A program made the translations under genes and the position numbers. From Cereibacter azotoformans (GTDB lineage Bacteria; Pseudomonadota; Alphaproteobacteria; Rhodobacterales; Rhodobacteraceae), in NCBI GenBank assembly GCA_017599285.1, contig JAGFXX010000001.1, forward strand, positions 1,984,001 through 2,048,000: a stretch of 64,000 nt of DNA, given 5' to 3'. A model generated the notes under the pieces. The model did no database searches. It was not told where the DNA came from and was given only the letters and a program-made list of their open reading frames with translations. Numbering within the stretch: the stretch's first letter is position 1; the number at the start of each line of letters is the position of its first letter. Below, in pieces: positions 37,500-49,429 of the stretch.

Positions 37500-39206
37500 T
37501 CAGCGCGCGGTAATGGAGCAAAGACGGTTCAGGACTGTCTCCCATTGCTCAAGAAACAGCAGCCGCGCGCAGCCTGCCAGCACCTCGACCTCGGCCCCGG
37601 TCCTTGCGGCGAGCGCCGCCACATCGGCAGGCGGGGCCAGAGGGTCAAGCCCGCCCTGAAGAAACAGAAGCGGGCTTTGCGCGGGTCCGGGCGGCAACGC
37701 CCGACATGCCTCGATGCGGCTCCGGCAGAAGGCCGCGTGCGCCGATGTCTCGGCCCCGAGGCAGATCTCGCTGCCCACAAGCAGCGCCTCGCGCACTCCC
37801 GGGATCCGCAGCGCAAGCCGGTCCGCCGCCGCCCCTCCGCAGGCCCCGAGCAGCCAATGTTCCTTCCCACCATCAAGGGCGAAGGCAAAGGCCGCCTGCA
37901 CCATCAGCGCAAGCGCCGCGGGCGACCGTTCCGCCGTGCGGGCCAGAAACCCCGGCCAATGGGCGGCGGCCGCGTCCGGCAGGTCAAGGGCGCAGGCGGC
38001 GATCCCCGTGACCAGCCCGGGCCGCGACCGCGCGAGCCACAGGGCCGCACCAAGATCCCCGCCAAGCGCCAGGACCGCCACGCGCGGAAGGCCGAGATGA
38101 CCGGCCAGCGCCGCCAGATCCGCGGCGTTCCCTTCCGCAAACGGGGTCTCCTCGGGCAGGGGATCGCTCCGGCCATAGCCCGCCCGGATCGGCACGATCA
38201 CCCGCAGCCGCCGCAACCGCGCCGCCCGCTCGGCCGCGGGCGTCCAGCGCGCGAGACCGAACTCGCCGTGCAGATGCAGGACCGGCGCCCCGACCGGATC
38301 TCCGAACTCGAGCCACTCGAGCCGTCGCCCGTCCGGCAGCAGGAAGCTCTGCCGCATGAGAGGCTCGTGAAGCCGCCCTGCCGAGCGCGGCGGCGCACCG
38401 ACCGCCGGCGCAAGCGCCAGTTCCATGAGCCCCATCACCAGGCGCAGAAGCTCGGACTGCGAATGGGTCTCGGTCTTCTGCTGGATCGAGCGCATCTGCG
38501 TCCTGACCGTCTCGACCGACCGCCCCCGGAGCGAGGCGATCTCGCGCAGGGGCAGCCCGAGCGTCAGGCCATGGACGATCTCGACCTCGGCCCCCGTGAG
38601 GCCGAATGTCTCGTTGAGAAGCTCGCCGAAGGGTTCGGGCCAGACGGGTTCGGTCGCCAGAACCAGCGCCTTGGCCCGGCCCTCCTGCCCGTCGATCGGG
38701 CAGACCCGCACGACCACCGTTGTCCCGTTCGGCACCGAGCGCAGGCGGAGGTTCCGCGCAGGCACCGCCCGGCGGGCCACGCGCCGGATGGTCGAGGACA
38801 GGGCGACCACATCGGCCGCATCGAAGGGCAGCGCCGCCAGCGGCGCACCGGCCGAGATCCGGAAGGCCGACTCGGCCGCAAGGTTGCAGGCGGCGATCCG
38901 CACCACCCCGTCGCTCAGGAAGGCCGGCACCCGCAGGATCCCTGCCAGGATGGCCTCGATCCCTCGGCGCTGGTCCCGGGGAACCCGCTCCAGGAGGCGC
39001 CGCGCCCGCTCGAAATGCAGATCGAGCGTCGGCTCCGCAGCGCGCGGCCCCTCCGTCGCGGGTGTCAGCTGCTCCTGCCAAAGGGCTGCGAAGTCGGGCA
39101 GCCGAGCCGGATCGAGCGCAAGCTCATAGGCCAGATGCACGAGATCCGTGCCGCCGGCACCCGACGCCGCGGCCCGATCCTCCGGCACCCCAGACAGGTC
39201 TTCCAT
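37500..39206 (-). CDS. LuxR-type helix-turn-helix regulator fused to a catalytically degenerate alpha/beta hydrolase
   Basis: The 568-residue protein has three parts. An N-terminal region (about 1-190) includes a PAS-like segment, LSDGVVRIAACNLAAESAF. A LuxR-type helix-turn-helix follows (about 198-245: FGLTGAEVEIVHGLTLGLPL, then REIASLRGRSVETVRTQMRS). The C-terminal alpha/beta hydrolase domain (about 290-568) has HGEFGLARWTP and VIVPIRAGYGRSDPL in the usual places. The expected GxSxG nucleophile elbow reads GGDLG near residue 382 (Asp for Ser). The acid is kept (GGLDPLAP, about 519), but the GxGH histidine reads GCAR near 547 (Arg). The domain is therefore likely a ligand sensor, not an enzyme. 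ATG 39206 follows GGGAGG. It is divergent from parE; the targets are unknown. Confidence 0.82.
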   Translation of the reverse strand: MEDLSGVPEDRAAASGAGGTDLVHLAYELALDPARLPDFAALWQEQLTPATEGPRAAEPTLDLHFERARRLLERVPRDQRRGIEAILAGILRVPAFLSDGVVRIAACNLAAESAFRISAGAPLAALPFDAADVVALSSTIRRVARRAVPARNLRLRSVPNGTTVVVRVCPIDGQEGRAKALVLATEPVWPEPFGELLNETFGLTGAEVEIVHGLTLGLPLREIASLRGRSVETVRTQMRSIQQKTETHSQSELLRLVMGLMELALAPAVGAPPRSAGRLHEPLMRQSFLLPDGRRLEWLEFGDPVGAPVLHLHGEFGLARWTPAAERAARLRRLRVIVPIRAGYGRSDPLPEETPFAEGNAADLAALAGHLGLPRVAVLALGGDLGAALWLARSRPGLVTGIAACALDLPDAAAAHWPGFLARTAERSPAALALMVQAAFAFALDGGKEHWLLGACGGAAADRLALRIPGVREALLVGSEICLGAETSAHAAFCRSRIEACRALPPGPAQSPLLFLQGGLDPLAPPADVAALAARTGAEVEVLAGCARLLFLEQWETVLNRLCSITAR

Positions 39207-39474
39207 CCTCCCGCGACCCTCGCCGCCCCGATTGCGCCCGCTGGTTGCACAACCCACCCGGCCCGCCAATACGGGTTACCCCGTATGGGCGAATGGGTCG
39301 CAACGGCGGGCGGGCGCCCGACCCCCCGTCCCTTGCGCACCCGGCCCTGTCTTGCCATGTGAGGACCGCACACCGTTCCGCAGGCGGGGCGCAGCCGATC
39401 CCACCAGATCTTGCGCACTCCTCCCGCGGGATGCTCTATTGGTATTTCAATCGTCCAGAAAGAATCGAGCAGCC

Positions 39475-41430
<1,956 letters not shown>

Positions 41431-41497
41431 GGCCGCGCAGGCGCCGGAAAGGCCGCTTGCCGGCCGGCCGGCCCTTCCGTGGCGCCGCCCCCCGCCC

Positions 41498-41550
41498 TTT
41501 CATTCTGGCAAAAATATCCGCGGGGGTCCGGGGGCAGCCAGCCCCCGGCG
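41498..41550 (+). repeat. interspersed intergenic repeat, copy 2, with hairpin
   Basis: The element begins TTTCATTCTGGCAAAAATAT and is followed by a hairpin (CCGGGGGC-agcca-GCCCCCGG). It closely matches copy 3 at 47789-47846 and, inverted, copy 1 at 11574-11606. It sits between the convergent genes parE and uxuA, where its hairpin could help end transcription. Confidence 0.75.
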
Positions 41551-41572
41551 GCCGGCCCCGGGCGGGTCCGTC

Positions 41573-42787
41573 TCAGGCCCCGCGCACCAGCGGGTGATCC
41601 AGCGCGGTCATGATCCCGCGCAGCTCGGCCAGCCCCTTCAGCCGCCCGATCGCGGGATAACCCGGCTGCCCCTTGCGGCCGAGATCGTCAAGGATGTCCT
41701 GCCCGTGGTCGGGCCGCATCGGGATCGAGATGTCCGTCCGCCCCTCGGCCTCGCGCCGCCGTTCCTCGGCCAGCACCGCGGCGATCATCGCCACCATGTC
41801 CGTGCCGCCGTCCAGATGTCCGTCCTCGAAGAACGAGTTGCGCAGATCATCCCCTTCCAGCGTGACGTTGCGCAGGTGGAGGAAATGCACCCGCTCGCCC
41901 ATCCGCTCCATCATGCCCGGCAGGTCGTTGTCGGGCCGCGCGCCGAGGCTGCCGGTGCAGAGCGTGATGCCGTTGGCCTTGAGATCCACCGCCTGCATCA
42001 CCTCGGCGTAATCGGCCTCGGTGGACATGACGCGCGGCAGGCCCAGCAGCGGGAAGGGCGGATCGTCGGGATGACAGCAGAGCCGGACGCCGACCTCCTC
42101 GGCCAGGGGCGCCACTTCCGACAGGAAGTCGATCAGATGCCGCCGCAGCGTCCCGGCGCTCATCCCGGCATATTCGGCGAGATGGCGGCGCACATCCTCC
42201 AGCGTGAACTGCTCGGCCGCGCCGGGCAGGCCGAAGACCACGTTCCGCGCCAGCGCCGCCTTGCGATCCTCGTCCATCCCGGCCAGGCGCAGCGCGGCTT
42301 CCGCCACGACCCATTCCGGGAATTCCTCGGCCGCGCCGGGCCGCTCCAGGATATGGATGTCGAAGGCGGCGAAGTCCGGCAGGTCGAACCGCATGCAGGT
42401 CGCGCCCGAAGGCCGCCGCCAGGCGAGATCGGTCCGCGTCCAGTCGAGAACCGGCATGAAGTTGTAGCAGATCACCTCGATCCCGGCCGCGCGGAGGTTG
42501 CGCATCGACTCCTTCCAGGTCTCGAGATGCGCGCGCCAGTCGCCCTTCTGCTTCTTGATGTCCTCGGACACCGGCAGGCTCTCGACCACCTCCCAGTTGA
42601 GCCCCGAGGCCGAGCCGTCCCGCATCACCCCGATCTGGCGCTGGCGCCGGGCGATCTCGTCCGGCGTCCAGAGCGCGCCGGTGGGAATGTGGTGCAGCGC
42701 CGAGACCACGCCCTCCACCCCCGCCTGCCGCATGTCGTCCACCGACACGAGGTCCTTCGGCCCGAACCACCGCCATGTCTGCCGCAT
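41573..42787 (-). CDS. uxuA: mannonate dehydratase
   Basis: UxuA converts D-mannonate to 2-keto-3-deoxygluconate in glucuronate breakdown. The 404-residue TIM-barrel protein has the family's WRWFGPKDLVSVDDMRQAGV start (about residues 6-25) and metal-site segments CCHPDDPP (about 237-244), CTGSLGARPDND (about 278-289) and HLRNVTLEGDD (about 303-313). It ends with the substrate-contacting PMRPDHGQDI (about 355-364). The other uronate genes (uxuB, uxaC, a transporter) are not next to it. The upstream spacer has an imperfect inverted repeat that may bind a GntR-type regulator. Confidence 0.95.
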   Translation of the reverse strand: MRQTWRWFGPKDLVSVDDMRQAGVEGVVSALHHIPTGALWTPDEIARRQRQIGVMRDGSASGLNWEVVESLPVSEDIKKQKGDWRAHLETWKESMRNLRAAGIEVICYNFMPVLDWTRTDLAWRRPSGATCMRFDLPDFAAFDIHILERPGAAEEFPEWVVAEAALRLAGMDEDRKAALARNVVFGLPGAAEQFTLEDVRRHLAEYAGMSAGTLRRHLIDFLSEVAPLAEEVGVRLCCHPDDPPFPLLGLPRVMSTEADYAEVMQAVDLKANGITLCTGSLGARPDNDLPGMMERMGERVHFLHLRNVTLEGDDLRNSFFEDGHLDGGTDMVAMIAAVLAEERRREAEGRTDISIPMRPDHGQDILDDLGRKGQPGYPAIGRLKGLAELRGIMTALDHPLVRGA

Positions 42788-42813
42788 CTCATCCTCCCGC
42801 TGTGCGCTCGCAA

Positions 42814-42835
42814 ACTAATATGCAAGTATGCCAGT
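42814..42835. promoter_or_regulatory. candidate operator upstream of uxuA
   Basis: A 22-base imperfect palindrome with outer arms ACT/AGT and inner matched AT steps lies 27 bases before the uxuA start codon. It contains TATGCAAGTATGCC and is markedly AT-rich for this genome. GntR-family regulators of hexuronate genes bind sites of this general type, but no regulator gene is adjacent. Confidence 0.4.
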
Positions 42836-42943
42836 TAGCAAGGGAGCAGAAAAAACGGGCGCGGAAATCCCCCGCGCCGGCGCTTCGGTCGCTGTGTCGG
42901 TGGCGGGGGCCGACCGCCCCCGCCACCCTCCCGGATGGCGCCT

Positions 42944-45262
42944 TCAGTCCCGCCTGAATCCCTTCAGCGCATCGGCAAAGGGATTGCTCGCGCCACTCTC
43001 GCGCGGAGCGGCCTGCCGGGGCAGCGGCTTGCCGCCCTTGCGCGGCGGCTCGGACTTTCGCTCCGACGCCTGCGCGCGGGCATCGGCGCTGTCCTTGCGC
43101 ATGGTGAGCCCGATGCGCTTGCGCGCCACGTCCACCTCGACCACGCGGACCTTCACCACGTCGCCGGCCTTCACCACCTCGTGCGGATCCTTCACGAAAC
43201 GGTCGGCGAGCTGGCTGACATGCACCAGCCCGTCCTGATGCACGCCCACATCGACGAAGGCGCCGAAGGCCGCGACGTTCGTCACCGTCCCTTCCAGCAG
43301 CATCCCCACCTTGAGGTCCGAAATCTCCTCGACCCCTTCGGTGAAGGTCGCGGTCTTGAAGGTCGGGCGCGGGTCGCGGCCGGGCTTTTCCAGTTCCGCA
43401 AGGATGTCGCGGACGGTCGGCAGGCCGAAGCGGTCGTCGGTGAAGTCCTGCGGATCGAGCGCGCGCAGCCGCTGCGGCTCGGCCATCAGGCTGCGCAGGT
43501 CGCGCCCGCAGGCGGCCACGATCTTGCGCGCCACGTCATAGGCCTCGGGGTGGACGCTCGAGGCATCGAGCGGCTCGGTCCCGTTCGGGATGCGCAGGAA
43601 GCCCGCCGCCTGCTCGAAGGCGCGGGGGCCGAGGCGCGCGACCTTCAGCAGGTCGCGGCGCTTCGCAAAGGGGCCGTTCGTGTTGCGGTGCTGCACGATC
43701 GCCTCGGCCAGCCCCGGCCCCACGCCCGAGACGCGCGCCAGAAGCGGCGCCGAGGCGGTGTTCAGATCCACCCCCACCGCGTTCACCGCATCCTCGACCA
43801 CCGCTTCCAGCGAGCGTCCCAGCCGATGCTGGTCCACATCATGCTGATACTGGCCCACGCCGATGGATTTCGGCTCGATCTTCACCAGTTCCGCCAGCGG
43901 ATCCTGCAGCCGCCGCGCGATCGAGACCGCGCCGCGCAGGGACACGTCGAGATCCGGGAACTCGGCCGCCGCCAGCGCGCTCGCGGAATAGACCGAGGCG
44001 CCGGCCTCGCTGACGATCACCTTCACGGGCTTCGGCATCTCGGCGGGCATGGCGGCCAGCAGGTCGGCCACCATCTTCTCACTCTCGCGGCTGGCCGTTC
44101 CGTTGCCGATGGCGATCAGCGTCACCCCATGCGCGCGGATCAGCTTCAGAAGCTCCACCTGCGAGCCCCGCAGGTCGTTCTTCGGCTGGAACGGATAGAT
44201 GGTCGAGGTGGCGAGCAGCTTGCCCGTCGCATCCACCACCGCAACCTTGCAGCCGGTGCGGATGCCCGGGTCGATCCCCATCGTGACCTTGCCCCCCGCC
44301 GGCGCAGCCAGCAGCAGGTCCTTGAGGTTGCGGGCAAAGACGCCGATCGCCTCGGCCTCGGCCCGCTCGCGCAACTCCGCCATGAGATCCAGCGTCAGCG
44401 AGGTCTTCAGCTTCACCCGCCACGCCCAGGACGCCGCCTCGCGCAGCCACTGATCGCCCGGCCCCTTGCCCGCCGCCTGAAGCGCCATGCCGGCCATCCG
44501 CTCGGCCGGGCTTTCGCCGCGGGCCGCGTCGGCATCGACCTCGAGTTCGAGCACCAGCACGCCCTCGTTCCGCCCACGCAGCATGGCCAGCACCCGGTGG
44601 CCCGCAGCGGTGGCCCAGGCCTCGGAATGGGCGAAATAGTCCGAAAACTTGGCGCCCTCGGCCTCCTTGCCCTCGACCACCTTGGCCGAGACGCGGCCGA
44701 CCTGTTTCATGTGGGCGCGCAGCCGCCCCAGAAGGTCCGCGTTTTCGGACAATCCCTCGGCCAGGATGTCGCGCGCCCCCTCCAGCGCCGCCTTCACGTC
44801 CGGCACCGCCTCGGTGACAAAGGCCTTCGCCAGATCGGCCGGCACCGCCGCACGGTCGGCAAGGATCGCCTCGGCCAGCGGCCCGAGGCCGTTTTCGCGC
44901 GCGATCATCGCCTTGGTCCGGCGCTTGGGCTTGTAGGGCAGGTAGATGTCTTCCAGCTCGGACTTGGTCGTGGCCTTGCCCACGGCCTGTTCCAGCTCGG
45001 CCGTCAGCTTGCCCTGCTCGCGGATCGAGGACAGGATCGTCTCGCGCCGCGCCTCAAGCTCGCGCAGATAGGCCAGCCGCTCGGACAGCGTGCGCAGCTG
45101 CGTGTCGTCGAGGCCGCCCGTAACCTCCTTGCGGTAGCGGGCGACGAAGGGAACGGTCGCGCCGCCGTCGAGAAGCTCGATGGCCGCCGAGACCTGCTCG
45201 GGTCGGGCCGCGATCTCGGCGGCGATCAGCTTGGGAATGCGGCGGATGGCGTCGGTGCTCAT
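42944..45262 (-). CDS. tex: Tex family transcription accessory RNA-binding protein
   Basis: Tex is a large conserved nucleic-acid-binding protein related to eukaryotic Spt6. The 772-residue protein has the N-terminal helical region, then a YqgF/RNase H-like domain with [20 protein letters not shown] (about residues 328-347). Tandem helix-hairpin-helix elements follow ([20 protein letters not shown], about 505-524), and a C-terminal S1 domain (about 645-715) has [20 protein letters not shown]. The tail is rich in Lys, Arg and Pro, as in other alphaproteobacteria. It is transcribed alone or with the small cytochrome gene downstream. Confidence 0.95.
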   Translation of the reverse strand: MSTDAIRRIPKLIAAEIAARPEQVSAAIELLDGGATVPFVARYRKEVTGGLDDTQLRTLSERLAYLRELEARRETILSSIREQGKLTAELEQAVGKATTKSELEDIYLPYKPKRRTKAMIARENGLGPLAEAILADRAAVPADLAKAFVTEAVPDVKAALEGARDILAEGLSENADLLGRLRAHMKQVGRVSAKVVEGKEAEGAKFSDYFAHSEAWATAAGHRVLAMLRGRNEGVLVLELEVDADAARGESPAERMAGMALQAAGKGPGDQWLREAASWAWRVKLKTSLTLDLMAELRERAEAEAIGVFARNLKDLLLAAPAGGKVTMGIDPGIRTGCKVAVVDATGKLLATSTIYPFQPKNDLRGSQVELLKLIRAHGVTLIAIGNGTASRESEKMVADLLAAMPAEMPKPVKVIVSEAGASVYSASALAAAEFPDLDVSLRGAVSIARRLQDPLAELVKIEPKSIGVGQYQHDVDQHRLGRSLEAVVEDAVNAVGVDLNTASAPLLARVSGVGPGLAEAIVQHRNTNGPFAKRRDLLKVARLGPRAFEQAAGFLRIPNGTEPLDASSVHPEAYDVARKIVAACGRDLRSLMAEPQRLRALDPQDFTDDRFGLPTVRDILAELEKPGRDPRPTFKTATFTEGVEEISDLKVGMLLEGTVTNVAAFGAFVDVGVHQDGLVHVSQLADRFVKDPHEVVKAGDVVKVRVVEVDVARKRIGLTMRKDSADARAQASERKSEPPRKGGKPLPRQAAPRESGASNPFADALKGFRRD

Positions 45263-45324
45263 GGGGTCCGGCTCCAGAAATTCGGGAGGCGGACCATAGG
45301 GCCAGACCGGCCGGAACGGAAGCT

Positions 45325-45714
45325 CTAGCGCTGCAGGGTGCGCAGATGTTGCTCAAGCTGGACGAGGCGGATCGGCGTCGGGGTCAGGATCCCGTCGCCA
45401 CCGTCGAAGGGCACCATCTCGCTGTCGAGAAGCGGGCCGAACTCGGGCATCACCCGGTCGCCGGTCTTCGCATAGCCCCAGATCTGGGCCATGACGCGGG
45501 TGCCGGGGAAGTTGCCGCCGTTCCGCGCCGCGAGCGTCGTCAGATCGGTGGGCTTCTGGTCGAGCAGCGCCGCCATGTCGCCGTCGCCGCGCCCGGTGGC
45601 GCCGTGGCACCCGGCGCAGAGCGCCTCAAAATCCGCGCGCCCCGTCGGCACGTCGGGCTGCGCCACGCAGGCCGCAAGCGGCAGGGCAAAGAGCGCGATC
45701 AAGGCTGGTTTCAT
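45325..45714 (-). CDS. class I c-type cytochrome, lipoprotein
   Basis: The 129-residue precursor has a lipobox (LPLAAC, Cys at about residue 16) after a short hydrophobic leader. It also has one covalent heme site, CAGCH at about 33-37, in [19 protein letters not shown] methionine such as the one in [11 protein letters not shown] (about 87-97) could be the axial ligand. The lipid anchor would hold it to the membrane facing the periplasm. The partner is unknown. It lies 62 bases upstream of tex on the minus strand's opposite flank order and may be separate. ATG 45714 matches a GGAGGATGCC site. Confidence 0.85.
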   Translation of the reverse strand: MKPALIALFALPLAACVAQPDVPTGRADFEALCAGCHGATGRGDGDMAALLDQKPTDLTTLAARNGGNFPGTRVMAQIWGYAKTGDRVMPEFGPLLDSEMVPFDGGDGILTPTPIRLVQLEQHLRTLQR

Positions 45715-45772
45715 GGCATCCTCCCTTTGGGTCCAGATCACCATTCCCGCCGGGGACGAGCCTTGACGCAGA

Positions 45773-46447
45773 TCAGACGACGCGCCCCGCGTCGAGCCGC
45801 ACCACCCGGTCCATCCGCGCCGCAAGCTCGAGGTTGTGCGTCGCGATCAGCGCCGAAAGGCCGGTGCCCCGCACCAGATCCATCAGCACGCCGAAGACCT
45901 GATCCGAGGTGCCGGGATCGAGGTTCCCGGTGGGTTCGTCGGCCAGAAGAAGCCGCGGGGCATTGGCCAGCGCCCGGCAGAAGGCCACGCGCTGCTGCTC
46001 ACCGCCCGAAAGCGCCGCGGGCCGGTGCCCCTCGCGCGGGCCGACGCCGACGCGGCCCAAGAGGTCGCGGGCCCGCGCCTCGGCCTCGCGGCGCGCGACG
46101 CCATTGGCCAGCTGCGGCAGCACCACGTTCTCGAGCGCGGTGAATTCGGGCAGCAGGTGGTGGAACTGGTAGATGAAGCCCACCTCGCGCCGCCGCGCCT
46201 CGGTTCGCGCCCGGTCGCGCAAGCCCTCCATCGCCATGCCGCCGATGGCGACGCGGCCCTCGTCGGGCGTGTCCAGAAGCCCCGCGATGTGCAGAAGCGT
46301 GGATTTCCCCGCCCCCGAGGGCGCGACCAGCGCCACCACCTCGCCGGTCCCGACCGAGAGCGTGGCGCCGCGCAACACCGTCACCTCGCCGGGCTTGCCG
46401 CGGTTGTAGGCCTTGGTCAGCCCGTCGAGAACCAGCATCTCACTCAT
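45773..46447 (-). CDS. lolD: lipoprotein-releasing system ATP-binding protein LolD
   Basis: LolD powers release of outer-membrane lipoproteins from the inner membrane to the carrier LolA. The 224-residue ABC ATPase has Walker [16 protein letters not shown] (about residues 42-56), the signature [15 protein letters not shown] (about 144-158) and Walker [14 protein letters not shown] (about 164-176). The LolD-type [11 protein letters not shown] segment lies between them. It overlaps the end of the permease gene by eight bases. Confidence 0.95.
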   Translation of the reverse strand: MSEMLVLDGLTKAYNRGKPGEVTVLRGATLSVGTGEVVALVAPSGAGKSTLLHIAGLLDTPDEGRVAIGGMAMEGLRDRARTEARRREVGFIYQFHHLLPEFTALENVVLPQLANGVARREAEARARDLLGRVGVGPREGHRPAALSGGEQQRVAFCRALANAPRLLLADEPTGNLDPGTSDQVFGVLMDLVRGTGLSALIATHNLELAARMDRVVRLDAGRVV

Positions 46448-47726
46448 AGCGCAGCGCCTCGACCGGGTTCATGCGGGCCGCCCGCCGCGCGGGGATCAGC
46501 GTGACGAAGAACGACAGCGCGAGCGACAGCGACACCGCCGACAGCACATCCTGCCACTGAAGCCGTGCCGGCAAGGCGTAGATGCCGCGGATCGACGGAT
46601 CCCAGACCCCGCCGCCCGAGACATAGTTCACCAGCGAGAAGATCGGGTCGATGTAGATGGCAAAGAGGCAGCCCAGCGCCACGCCCAAGGCCGTGCCGAT
46701 CAGGCCCGTCGAGGCACCGCAAAGGAAGAAGACCCGCAGGATCGAGCCCTCGGTCAGGCCCATGGTGCGAAGGATGCCGATGTCGCGGCCCTTGTTCTTC
46801 ACCAGCATGATCAGCCCCGAGACGATGTTCATCGAGGCGATCAGCACGAGAATCGACAGGATCACGAACATCACATTGTCCTCGATGGTCAGCGCCCGCA
46901 GGAACGCCCCGGCCGAATCGCGCCATGTCCAGAGCATCGAGCCCTCGCCCGCCGCCTGCATCAGCGCGGCCCCCATCGCATCGACCGCCTCGGGGTCCGA
47001 GACCATCACCTCGATCTCGTCGGCGCGGCCCTCGCGGTTGAAGTAGCTCTGCGCCTCGGCCAGCGGCATGTAGATCCGCGTCCGGTCGATGTCGTAGCGC
47101 CCGGCGGTGAAGACATAGACGACCTCATAGGCCGAGACCCGCGGCGAGGTGCCGAAGGCGGTCTTCACCCCGTCGGGCGAGATCAGCCGGATCCGGTCGC
47201 CGACCGTCACGCCCAGCTCCTGCGCCACGCCCGAGCCGATGGCGATGCCCTCGTCGAAGCGCCCGACGTCGCCGACATGACCCGAGCCATGCCCGATCCG
47301 CGGTATGGTCGCCAGATCGGCCTGCCGCATCCCGAAGACCTCGACGCCGCTCGACCGGCCGCTGGCGGTGGCCATCACCTGCCCCTTCACCACCGGTGCC
47401 GCGCGCACCACTCCGGGCACCGTGCGCAGCCGCTCGGCCACCGGATCGAAGTCGTCAAAGCCGCGGATCAGCTGCCCCGTCTCGCTGACCTGCCCCGCCG
47501 AATAGACGGTGACATGGGCGTTGGCCCCGAGGATCGTGTCCACGAACTCGGCCCGAAAGCCCGCCCGCACCGAGAGCGTGGCGATCAGCGCGAAGACCGC
47601 AAGCGTGATGCCCACGAGGCTGATCCAGGTCATGACCGAGACCCCGCCCTCGGCGCGACGCGCGCGCAGGTAGCGCCAGGCGATCATCCATTCGAAGGCC
47701 GCAAAGGGCCGCGTCCGGCCAGCCAT
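46440..47726 (-). CDS. lolC: lipoprotein-releasing ABC transporter permease (LolC/LolE family)
   Basis: The 428-residue protein has one N-terminal span, a large periplasmic domain (about residues 50-270) and three C-terminal spans, the MacB/LolC layout. The family start [20 protein letters not shown] is at about 11-30. [20 protein letters not shown] at about 319-338 is the conserved coupling and FtsX-type region. Only one permease gene accompanies lolD here, so the complex may use a single LolF-like permease twice, as in other alphaproteobacteria. ATG 47726 has AGGA at a good distance; ATG 47735 is an alternative. Confidence 0.92.
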   Translation of the reverse strand: MAGRTRPFAAFEWMIAWRYLRARRAEGGVSVMTWISLVGITLAVFALIATLSVRAGFRAEFVDTILGANAHVTVYSAGQVSETGQLIRGFDDFDPVAERLRTVPGVVRAAPVVKGQVMATASGRSSGVEVFGMRQADLATIPRIGHGSGHVGDVGRFDEGIAIGSGVAQELGVTVGDRIRLISPDGVKTAFGTSPRVSAYEVVYVFTAGRYDIDRTRIYMPLAEAQSYFNREGRADEIEVMVSDPEAVDAMGAALMQAAGEGSMLWTWRDSAGAFLRALTIEDNVMFVILSILVLIASMNIVSGLIMLVKNKGRDIGILRTMGLTEGSILRVFFLCGASTGLIGTALGVALGCLFAIYIDPIFSLVNYVSGGGVWDPSIRGIYALPARLQWQDVLSAVSLSLALSFFVTLIPARRAARMNPVEALRYE

Positions 47727-47788
47727 CCCGTCCATCCTTTCACGTCCGCCGCAGGGCCCGGCCACGCCGCAGCCGCCCGCCCCACCTG

Positions 47789-47846
47789 CTTTCATTCTGG
47801 CTCAAATATCCTCGGGGGGTCCGGGGGGCAGACAGCCCCCCGGCGG
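47789..47846 (+). repeat. interspersed intergenic repeat, copy 3, with hairpin
   Basis: TTTCATTCTGGCTCAAATAT is followed by a hairpin (CCGGGGGGC-agaca-GCCCCCCGG), nearly identical in plan to copy 2. It lies between proS and lolC, both on the minus strand, just after the proS stop codon. Confidence 0.75.
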
Positions 47847-47859
47847 TTCCCAAGCGCCC

Positions 47860-49197
47860 TCAGATCCCGGCGTAGATCTGCGCCAGCCGGTCCACCGCGG
47901 CGCCCGAGGACATCTCCTCGCTCTCGCCGGTGCGGCGGTTGGTCAGTTCCACCTTGCCGGCCGCGATGCCGCGCGGGCCGACGGTGAGCCGCCACGGCAG
48001 GCCGATCAGGTCCATCGTGGCGAATTTCGCCCCCGCCCGCTCGTCGCGGTCGTCGTAGAGCGGCTCGAGTCCCTTGGCCGAGAGGTCGCGATAGAGCGCC
48101 TCGCAGGCCAGATCGGTCGAGCTGTCGCCCTGCTTGAGGTTCACGATGCCGACATGGAAGGGCGTGACGCCTTCCGGCCAGATGATGCCCTTGTCGTCGT
48201 GGCTGGCCTCGATGATCGCGCCCAGAAGCCGCGAGACGCCGATCCCGTGCGAGCCCATGTGGACCGGCACACGGGCACCGTCGGCCGTCACCACCGTCGC
48301 ACCCATCGGTTCGGAATATTTGGTGCCGAAGTAGAAGATCTGGCCGACCTCGATCCCCCTCGAGGTGCGGCGGCGCTCTTCGGGGATGGCGTTGAAGATC
48401 GCCTCGTCATGCGTCTCGTCGGTGCGGGCGTAGGGGGTCGTCCACTCCTTGACGATGGCCTCGCATTCCTCGCGGCTGTCATAGTCCACCACGCGGTCGC
48501 CGAACTTCAGGTCGGTGATGGCCGCGTCATAGAACACCTCCGACTCGCCTGTGGAGGCGAGCACGAGGAACTCGTGCGTGTTGTCGCCGCCGATCGGGCC
48601 GGAAGCCGCGCGCATCGGGATCGCCTGCAGGCCCATGCGCTCGTAGGTGCGCAGGTAGCTGACCATGTGGCGGTTGTAGGCGTGGATCGCGCTGTCGAAG
48701 TCGAGGTCGAAGTTGTAGCCGTCCTTCATCAGGAACTCGCGCCCCCGCATCACGCCGAAGCGCGGGCGGATCTCGTCGCGGAACTTCCACTGGACGTGAT
48801 ACAGCGTCAGCGGCAGGTCCTTGTAGCTGTTGACATGCGACCGGAAGATGTCGGTGATCATCTCCTCGTTCGTCGGTCCGTAGAGCATGTCGCGCTTGTG
48901 GCGGTCGGTGATGCGCAGCATCTCCTCGCCGTAATCGTCATAGCGCCCGCTCTCGCGCCAGAGGTCGGCCGGCTGCAGCGTCGGCATCAGAAGCGGGATG
49001 TGGCCGGCGCGGATCTGCTCTTCATGCACGATCTGCTCGACGCGCTTGAGCACCTTGAAGCCCAGCGGCAGCCAGGAATAGATCCCCGCCGCCTGCTGCT
49101 TGATCATGCCGGCGCGCAGCATGAAGCGGTGGCTGACGATCTGCGCCTCGGAGGGATTCTCCTTCAGGACGGGCAGGAAATAGCGGCTCAGGCGCAT
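47860..49197 (-). CDS. proS: proline-tRNA ligase, short alphaproteobacterial form
   Basis: ProRS charges tRNA-Pro. The 445-residue class II enzyme has motif 1 around [20 protein letters not shown] (about residues 32-51), motif 2 in [20 protein letters not shown] (about 134-153), and motif 3 in [15 protein letters not shown] (about 329-343). The large editing insertion (INS) found in E. coli ProRS between motifs 2 and 3 is absent, so editing of Ala-tRNA-Pro must be done by a free-standing protein elsewhere. ATG 49197 gives the usual MRLSRYFLP start. Confidence 0.95.
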   Translation of the reverse strand: MRLSRYFLPVLKENPSEAQIVSHRFMLRAGMIKQQAAGIYSWLPLGFKVLKRVEQIVHEEQIRAGHIPLLMPTLQPADLWRESGRYDDYGEEMLRITDRHKRDMLYGPTNEEMITDIFRSHVNSYKDLPLTLYHVQWKFRDEIRPRFGVMRGREFLMKDGYNFDLDFDSAIHAYNRHMVSYLRTYERMGLQAIPMRAASGPIGGDNTHEFLVLASTGESEVFYDAAITDLKFGDRVVDYDSREECEAIVKEWTTPYARTDETHDEAIFNAIPEERRRTSRGIEVGQIFYFGTKYSEPMGATVVTADGARVPVHMGSHGIGVSRLLGAIIEASHDDKGIIWPEGVTPFHVGIVNLKQGDSSTDLACEALYRDLSAKGLEPLYDDRDERAGAKFATMDLIGLPWRLTVGPRGIAAGKVELTNRRTGESEEMSSGAAVDRLAQIYAGI

Positions 49198-49429
49198 GGG
49201 GGCCCCGTGTCTGTTCGGTGGATTGTTCCGCAAGGGGTTTAGGCGAGGCCGAGGGGGCAGGCAAGCGCCGCCCGCGCGGCATCCCGCCCATGTCCGAGGG
49301 GTCCGCCGGGCCGGAAGGTCCGCCCGCACCGTCCGCTCCCCGCCTCGCGCCCCGACCGAAGCCCTGCCTTTCCCTTGCAAGGATCGGGGCCATGAGCCAT
49401 CTCTGCGGAACATCAGCGAGGTTTCAGGC

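Noticed and set aside
47860..49197. ProRS looking truncated compared with the E. coli enzyme
   Set aside because: The short form without the editing insertion is normal for alphaproteobacteria, and all three class II motifs are present.
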